Of a stretch of 64,000 nucleotides of DNA, positions 59,886-64,000 are shown one piece after another. The notes beneath the pieces were generated by a model. It saw only the letters and a list, made by a program, of their open reading frames with translations, made no database searches and was not told the origin of the DNA. The position numbers and the translations under genes are program-made. The DNA comes from VXRD01 sp965232265 (GTDB lineage: Bacteria > Latescibacterota > UBA2968), in NCBI GenBank assembly GCA_965232265.1, contig CBDDPH010000002.1, forward strand, positions 2,480,001-2,544,000, written 5' to 3'. Every line of letters begins with the position of its first letter. Positions within the stretch are counted from its first letter, which is position 1.

Positions 59886-61715
59886 CTATTGCAATTGTGC
59901 CAGTATATCTGCCAAATGTGCGTCAATCTCACGGGCATCTTCATTCAGTTTGTTCAAGTCTGCAATAATCTCTGAGAGAGGCCGGTGGTCAAAGGCATCC
60001 GTCTGCCCCACCCATCGGCTCGGGCTGAGGTTGTAGTCTGTTTCCTCTGCTTGCGCTCGCGTGATGACTGCGACCTCGCCTTCGACGGGTTCGCCTTTGA
60101 GATAGGCTGCGGCGAGTGGGCGCAGGTCTTCGTCTGGGATATAGTTTTTTGGCCGGCCCTTACGCACGCGCTGGCTGGCGTTGAGGAGCACGATTTTGTT
60201 CTGTCGGGCGGCGGGTTTGCGCTTTGAGAGGACGATGATTACGCCAGCGGCACTGGTGTTGTAAAAGAGGTTGTCTGGCAGGAGGATTATGCCATCGATC
60301 AGGTCATGGTCAACGAACCACTTGCGGATGTTGCGTTCTCTGTCCTCATTTCTGGAGCCGGAGCCGCGCGTCACTGCGCCGGTGTCGAGTACCACTGCCG
60401 CACGTCCACGCTCGTTCAAGCATGTGAGGGTGTGTTGAAGCCATGCCCAGTCGCCTTTGCCGGTGGTGACGCCGCCCTGGGTGCGGAAGCGGTCGAAGGG
60501 GTCGTTGGCGTAGATGTCTTGGTTGAACGGCTGGTTCCACATTGGATTGGCGACCGCGATGTCGTAAGTGCGGATTTTGCTGTCTGCGGTTTTGAACTTT
60601 GGGTTGATCATCGTATCGCCGCGCTCGATCTCGGTTTCCATGTCGTGGATGATGGCGTTCATTTTGGCGACCGCGTAGCTTTCGGCTTGTAGCTCCTGTC
60701 CATAGAGTTTGAGCGGCACGCGACTTGTCGGGTCGAGTTCGCGGGCGACGAGTTGGAGCTTGACGAGAAGGCCGGCCGAACCGCAGGCATAGTCGTGGCA
60801 TTCCTCACCGGGCCTTGGACGCATGATGTGCGCCATGAGAAGGCCGACTTCGGTTGGGGTAAAAAATTCGCCCGCGCTCTGGCCGGAGCCTTCGGCAAAT
60901 TTTCGCAGGAGAAACTCGTAGGCGCGGCCGAGGAAATCGGGTTGCACATCGGCAAGGCCGAGGCGGTAGCGCGGATCGGAGAAGGTCTCGACAACCTCGG
61001 TGAGTTTCGCCGGGTTGATATCGCGTTCTCCATTGCGCTCGGCGGCGAAATCCACAAGGTCGATGACGCCGGATAGCGAGGGGTTATGCCGCACGATGGC
61101 GCGGACGGCTTTTGTCAGGTGCTCGCCGATATCCTTCGGGCGTGTGCTTCGCCCCTGGTCATCGGGCCACTCATAGCTCTCGCGTCCATTGATGACAGCC
61201 CATCGCGCCTCGGGTGGCATATAGAAGCGCAATAGTCCGTGGTCCAGCTCGGCAATTTCCAGTGCGGTGTCTCGGTCGCCGTATTCCTCTGCGAGACGGT
61301 CGATCTCGTCGTCGAAGACATCAGACAGGCGTTTGAGGAACAAGAGCGGCAGCAAGTAATCTTTGAACTTGGCGGCATCCTTTTCACCTCGAATGGAGCA
61401 GGCTGCGTCCCATAGCATTTGTTCCATGGTTTTCGTGGAAGGAGCTTTGGAAACGCGCCGTCGTCTCGTCACTTGCGCTGCGGCTTCGACTGGTTCTGCG
61501 GCAACTTCCGCCATGTCGATTCCCGCCTCGTCTGCGAGTGCGGCGATTGCCTCGCGCGCAGCCTTTTGGGGCTTAGTTACGCCGCCTTCCCAGCGATTCA
61601 CAGTGGCGAAGGCAACGCCAAGTCGCTCTGCGAGTTGCTCTTGTGTGAGGTCAAGATGGGCGCGGATCGCGCGCAAAACAGCCGAAATGTTGTGTGTTTG
61701 TGTTATATTTGTCAT
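59886..61715 (-). CDS. hsdM: Type I methyltransferase HsdM with N-terminal XRE DNA-binding domain
   Basis: A 609-residue protein. Residues 1-60 form an XRE helix-turn-helix (LDLTQEQLAERLGVAFATVN); a linker leads to HsdM: N-terminal KDYLLPLLFLKRLSDVFDDE, S-adenosylmethionine motif I HDYACGSAGLLVK, FFTPTEVGLLMAHIM, and catalytic motif IV as ANPMWNQPF in place of the common NPPF. It modifies adenine with HsdS. ATG 61715 coincides with the predicted transcript start of a strong promoter, so the message may be leaderless; the frame extends to 61778. The XRE part probably controls its own operon. Confidence 0.9.
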   Translation of the reverse strand: MTNITQTHNISAVLRAIRAHLDLTQEQLAERLGVAFATVNRWEGGVTKPQKAAREAIAALADEAGIDMAEVAAEPVEAAAQVTRRRRVSKAPSTKTMEQMLWDAACSIRGEKDAAKFKDYLLPLLFLKRLSDVFDDEIDRLAEEYGDRDTALEIAELDHGLLRFYMPPEARWAVINGRESYEWPDDQGRSTRPKDIGEHLTKAVRAIVRHNPSLSGVIDLVDFAAERNGERDINPAKLTEVVETFSDPRYRLGLADVQPDFLGRAYEFLLRKFAEGSGQSAGEFFTPTEVGLLMAHIMRPRPGEECHDYACGSAGLLVKLQLVARELDPTSRVPLKLYGQELQAESYAVAKMNAIIHDMETEIERGDTMINPKFKTADSKIRTYDIAVANPMWNQPFNQDIYANDPFDRFRTQGGVTTGKGDWAWLQHTLTCLNERGRAAVVLDTGAVTRGSGSRNEDRERNIRKWFVDHDLIDGIILLPDNLFYNTSAAGVIIVLSKRKPAARQNKIVLLNASQRVRKGRPKNYIPDEDLRPLAAAYLKGEPVEGEVAVITRAQAEETDYNLSPSRWVGQTDAFDHRPLSEIIADLNKLNEDAREIDAHLADILAQLQ

Positions 61716-61721
61716 ATTTGG

Positions 61722-61750
61722 AGTATAACAGGTTGCAAATAGCCTGTCAA
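61722..61750 (-). promoter_or_regulatory. hsdM promoter with inverted-repeat operator
   Basis: On the minus strand TTGACA (61750-61745), spacer 17, TATACT (61727-61722). ACAGG/CCTGT arms (61728-61732 and 61743-61747) lie in the spacer and overlap the -35, a likely site for the XRE domain. A second pair, TTGACA (61779-61774) and TAATCT (61755-61750, spacer 18), lies upstream, with CTGTC/GACAG arms at 61772-61790. Confidence 0.7.
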
Positions 61751-61845
61751 GATTATTTTTTGTTTTACGTTCTGTCAATACTTCGGACAGTTTTGGAAAT
61801 CGGACGCACGAGAGTCACCTACCCTTCTCATGGCTTGCCACATAA

Positions 61846-61865
61846 GACGCGAATAATTTGAGCGG
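61846..61865 (+). repeat. R1 repeat fragment
   Basis: GACGCGAATAATTTGAGCGG, the core of R1, in the gap between divergent hsdM and the aldo/keto reductase gene. A TTTTGTGCCTTTTGTGGCTA segment nearby recurs at 27497-27518. Confidence 0.65.
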
Positions 61866-61976
61866 CTACACAGAAGGCATAAAACAGGTGCATGCAATCC
61901 ATATTTTTTGTGATTTTGTGCCTTTTGTGGCTATAAAAAAGATGTTTGAACGATTGAACAAGGGGATTTTTTCGCA

Positions 61977-62005
61977 TTGACATGCGGGGTTCTGTCGTCT
62001 ATTAT
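61977..62005 (+). promoter_or_regulatory. Promoter of the aldo/keto reductase gene
   Basis: TTGACA (61977-61982), spacer 17, TATTAT (62000-62005); transcription would begin near 62012, about 24 bases before the ATG. Confidence 0.75.
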
Positions 62006-62035
62006 GCGAGGAGCTTTTTCAGGAGGAGATTTGCG

Positions 62036-63001
62036 ATGCAGAGTAAGATATTGGGTAGAACGGGGTTGGAGGTTCCAATCGTCGGTTTTGGCACGGCATT
62101 TCTCGCGCGTGTGATGGGGGCAGATGGTCGTTTGGCGCCGGGAGTTGATGAAGATGTGGGTGTAGAAAATGTGGTGGCTGCGATTGAGGCCGGATGTACC
62201 CTGGTCGATACAGCGCCGCTTTACGGAAATACCGCGAGCGAGAAAATTATTGGTCGCGCGTTGCGCGAACGTCCCGATCTGGCTAAGAAGTGTACGGTGA
62301 CGACAAAAGTGGGAAGATCGGGAAGTGAATACGATTTCTCTTTCGACGGGGTGATGCAGCAGGTGGCAGACAGCCAGGATCGGTTGGGGTTGGATGCGTT
62401 TGACGTGTTGTACATTCACGATCCGATGGATTTTCCCATGCAGCAGGTGATGGCAAAAGATGGCGCGCTGGGGGCATTGCGAAAATTGCAGGATGAGGGT
62501 GTGGTGCGTTTTGTCGGTATTGCGGCGAATGATCCCGATGCAAATGGTCCGTACATTGATACGGGCGAGTTTGATGCGGCTGTGGTTCCCGATGCGTGGA
62601 GTTTGTTGAACCGCACGGCGGATACGTTCATTTTTTCTGGTGCTGAAAAACACAATGTGGGGATTGCGCTTGCAACACCTCTGGAGCGCGGTTTGCTGGC
62701 GACGGGACCCTTGCCCGGGCATTCTTATGTGAATCGCAATTTTAGTCAGGCTGTTTTAGACCGCGTTGGGAGGGTAAAAGCACTTTGCGACGATTATGGG
62801 ATTCCACTGGTGGCTGCATCGCTTCAGTGGTGTACACGGCATCCGTTGATTGCAACGGCGATTTGCGGGGGGCGAAACAAAGCGGAGACGATTCAAAATG
62901 CCGAAGCGGGTCGTATTGACATTCCCGAGGCTTTTTGGGATGATCTGGAGCCGTTGATTGAGGTGTGGGATCAGGGACATGTGGTGAAGGTGGGGAAGTG
63001 A
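62036..63001 (+). CDS. Aldo/keto reductase
   Basis: A 321-residue NADPH-dependent TIM-barrel reductase: LGRTGLEVPIVGFGTAFLA at the start, GCTLVDTAPLYGNTASEKII with catalytic Asp and Tyr, TTKVGRSG with Lys, and VLYIHDP with His. AGGAGGAG precedes ATG 62036. It resembles D-threo-aldose/L-fucose dehydrogenase types; followed by an RraA-like gene. Confidence 0.92.
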   Translation: MQSKILGRTGLEVPIVGFGTAFLARVMGADGRLAPGVDEDVGVENVVAAIEAGCTLVDTAPLYGNTASEKIIGRALRERPDLAKKCTVTTKVGRSGSEYDFSFDGVMQQVADSQDRLGLDAFDVLYIHDPMDFPMQQVMAKDGALGALRKLQDEGVVRFVGIAANDPDANGPYIDTGEFDAAVVPDAWSLLNRTADTFIFSGAEKHNVGIALATPLERGLLATGPLPGHSYVNRNFSQAVLDRVGRVKALCDDYGIPLVAASLQWCTRHPLIATAICGGRNKAETIQNAEAGRIDIPEAFWDDLEPLIEVWDQGHVVKVGK

Positions 63002-63008
63002 GAAGATC

Positions 63009-63100
63009 AATCCGCAGATGGCGCAGATGAACGCAGATAAAGGCGAGAGAAGGGCTAGGGACTGGTGGGCCGGGTGGGCTGACAACTAAAGACTGACAAC
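63009..63100 (+). repeat. R1 fragment and ACTGACAAC repeat in the gap
   Basis: ATCCGCAGATGGCGCAGATG at 63009-63029 and GACAACTAAAGACTGACAAC near 63080-63099; no other feature in the gap. Confidence 0.55.
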
Positions 63101-63114
63101 TTAAGGAGATTACC

Positions 63115-63840
63115 ATGACAGAGCAGGAGATTTTGAAGGCGTTGGAGAATTTCGATACGCCGTCTATTACAAATGTGGTGGCGACTTATCCGAATAATCC
63201 GTTGTGTTTGGGGCTTTATAATCCGTGGCTTGAAAATTGGTACACGGATCAGACGATTAAGTGTATGTATCCAGAACTCGGCGCGCGGTGCGGGTATGCT
63301 GTGACGTGTACTTTTGCGTTGCCAGATGCGGGATTTAGTCGGTTGTCGTTTATGGACGTAGCCGAGGCGCTGGATGCGTCGCCAAAGCCCACGATACTGG
63401 CGCTGGAGCAGAAGTTTCCGCCGGAGATTGCGGGTAAGGTGGGGCTTGCGGGCGGCAATATGACGACGACGATGAAAGCGCTGGGGTGCGTGGGGTGTGT
63501 GTCAAATGGGCCGTCGAGGGATATCGATGAAATCCGTCCGATGGAGTTTCAGTATTTGCTGACGGGTATATCGCCGGGGCATGGCGATCAGGCTGTGCAG
63601 GCGGTGAATGTGCCGGTGTCGATTTGCGGCATGGATGTCGCGCCTGGCGAGATTATTCACATGGATGAAAATGGCGCGGTTAAGTTTCCCGCAGATCGGA
63701 TGGCGGAGGTGTTGGCGAATGTGAAGGAACTGATCGCAGGGGAAGAGGCGCTTCAAGCGCGCGTTGTGAAGGCGACCAATATCGCCGAGTTGCGCGCGGC
63801 TTATCGCGGTGAAGAATACGGAGATGATGAGGAAAAATAA
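63115..63840 (+). CDS. RraA-like / 4-hydroxy-4-methyl-2-oxoglutarate aldolase family protein
   Basis: A 241-residue protein with the RraA fold pattern: LENFDTPSITNVVATY, GNMTTTMKALGCVGCVSNGP and SRDIDEIRPM (Arg-Asp of the aldolase active site), and HMDENGAVKFP. Members act as aldolases/decarboxylases of oxo-acids, and E. coli RraA inhibits RNase E; an aldolase-type role fits the sugar-acid context. TTAAGGAG precedes the ATG. The next gene starts right after its stop. Confidence 0.85.
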   Translation: MTEQEILKALENFDTPSITNVVATYPNNPLCLGLYNPWLENWYTDQTIKCMYPELGARCGYAVTCTFALPDAGFSRLSFMDVAEALDASPKPTILALEQKFPPEIAGKVGLAGGNMTTTMKALGCVGCVSNGPSRDIDEIRPMEFQYLLTGISPGHGDQAVQAVNVPVSICGMDVAPGEIIHMDENGAVKFPADRMAEVLANVKELIAGEEALQARVVKATNIAELRAAYRGEEYGDDEEK

Positions 63841-64000
63841 ATGGAAAAGATCAAGGCGGGTATTATCGGGTTTGGGCGGGTGGCTGGCGGTCATCTGAGA
63901 ACGATGCGCGGGACGGGCTTGTACGATGTGGTGGGGGTGTGCGATATTACGGAATCCAGGCGGGAAGAGGCGGTTGCCGAGGGCATGCGTGCGACCGATA
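63841..64000 (+). CDS. Gfo/Idh/MocA family oxidoreductase, N-terminal part
   Basis: Starts at ATG 63841 immediately after the stop of the RraA-like gene and runs out of the window. KAGIIGFGRVAGGHLRTMRG is the Rossmann glycine motif with GFGxVAxxH, followed by VVGVCDI, the NAD(P)-binding acidic end. Only 53 codons are present. Confidence 0.88.
   Translation, partial: MEKIKAGIIGFGRVAGGHLRTMRGTGLYDVVGVCDITESRREEAVAEGMRATD

Noticed and set aside
1..64000. tRNA, rRNA or riboswitch genes
   Set aside because: I looked for tRNA arm patterns and rRNA stretches in the gaps and saw none; a dedicated RNA-model search would be needed to exclude small RNAs.

Overview
The window looks like a piece of a Gram-negative chromosome of moderate GC from the FCB superphylum, most likely a Latescibacterota/Poribacteria-type environmental bacterium. 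This is inferred from a TonB-dependent receptor, a PorV-like protein and a secreted protein with a type IX-like C-terminal domain. Five phytanoyl-CoA-dioxygenase-like (PhyH) genes, three sulfatase-family genes, three Gfo/Idh/MocA genes and several families of short intergenic repeats point the same way. There is no rRNA, tRNA, CRISPR array or complete insertion sequence that I can see.

Layout. 1-5.05 kb: a defence cluster around nadC. It holds the end of an MjaI-like restriction enzyme, an ATPase plus TOPRIM/DUF4435 pair resembling PARIS/OLD systems, nadC, then a DNA methylase with a BglII-like restriction enzyme. Two diverged 60-bp direct repeats bracket the ATPase/TOPRIM pair. 5.1-11.4 kb: the most unusual part of the window. 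A gene with a DksA-type zinc finger and a gene of unknown function end at a terminator. A sigma factor and a 1059-residue single-chain, miniaturised RNA polymerase follow. That chain carries recognisable beta and beta-prime parts: fork, both catalytic double-psi barrels, clamp helices and bridge helix. 11.4-15.3 kb: a BlaI-type repressor with a palindromic operator, an M56 peptidase carrying three TonB C-terminal domains, and a HEAT-repeat lipoprotein gene with an in-frame stop. 15.3-19.5 kb, minus strand: amidohydrolase, sialidase-like and beta-helix proteins. 19.5-30 kb: catabolic/accessory genes (PhyH, sulfatases, Gfo/Idh, a class IV aminotransferase with a sulfotransferase-like partner, a broken toxin-antitoxin pair). 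30-34.2 kb: three glycosyltransferases, the last frameshifted. 34.2-40 kb: a sulfatase, a PhyH protein, toxin-antitoxin debris, a HisC-like aminotransferase and an AAA ATPase-nuclease. 40-48 kb: an isomerase-like protein and a four-gene outer-membrane cluster. 48-53.7 kb: a DUF6785-like membrane protein, a sodium:solute symporter, a medium-chain dehydrogenase and a PhyH protein. 53.8-61.8 kb, minus strand: a type I restriction-modification locus (hsdM with an N-terminal XRE domain, a retropepsin-like gene, hsdS, hsdR, a YgjP-like metallopeptidase). 62-64 kb: aldo/keto reductase, RraA-like protein and the start of a Gfo/Idh oxidoreductase.

How parts fit. The sigma/mini-polymerase pair is bounded by terminators and looks like a self-contained second transcription machine. 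The beta-prime clamp helices, the main sigma-docking surface of bacterial polymerase, are retained in the fusion, which argues that the adjacent sigma is its partner. The defence genes sit at both ends of the window. The sulfatase/PhyH/dehydrogenase/symporter genes look like uptake and breakdown of sulfated or decorated organic matter.

All assignments come from reading motifs; no database search was possible. Comparisons to E. coli RpoB/RpoC and other families are from memory.
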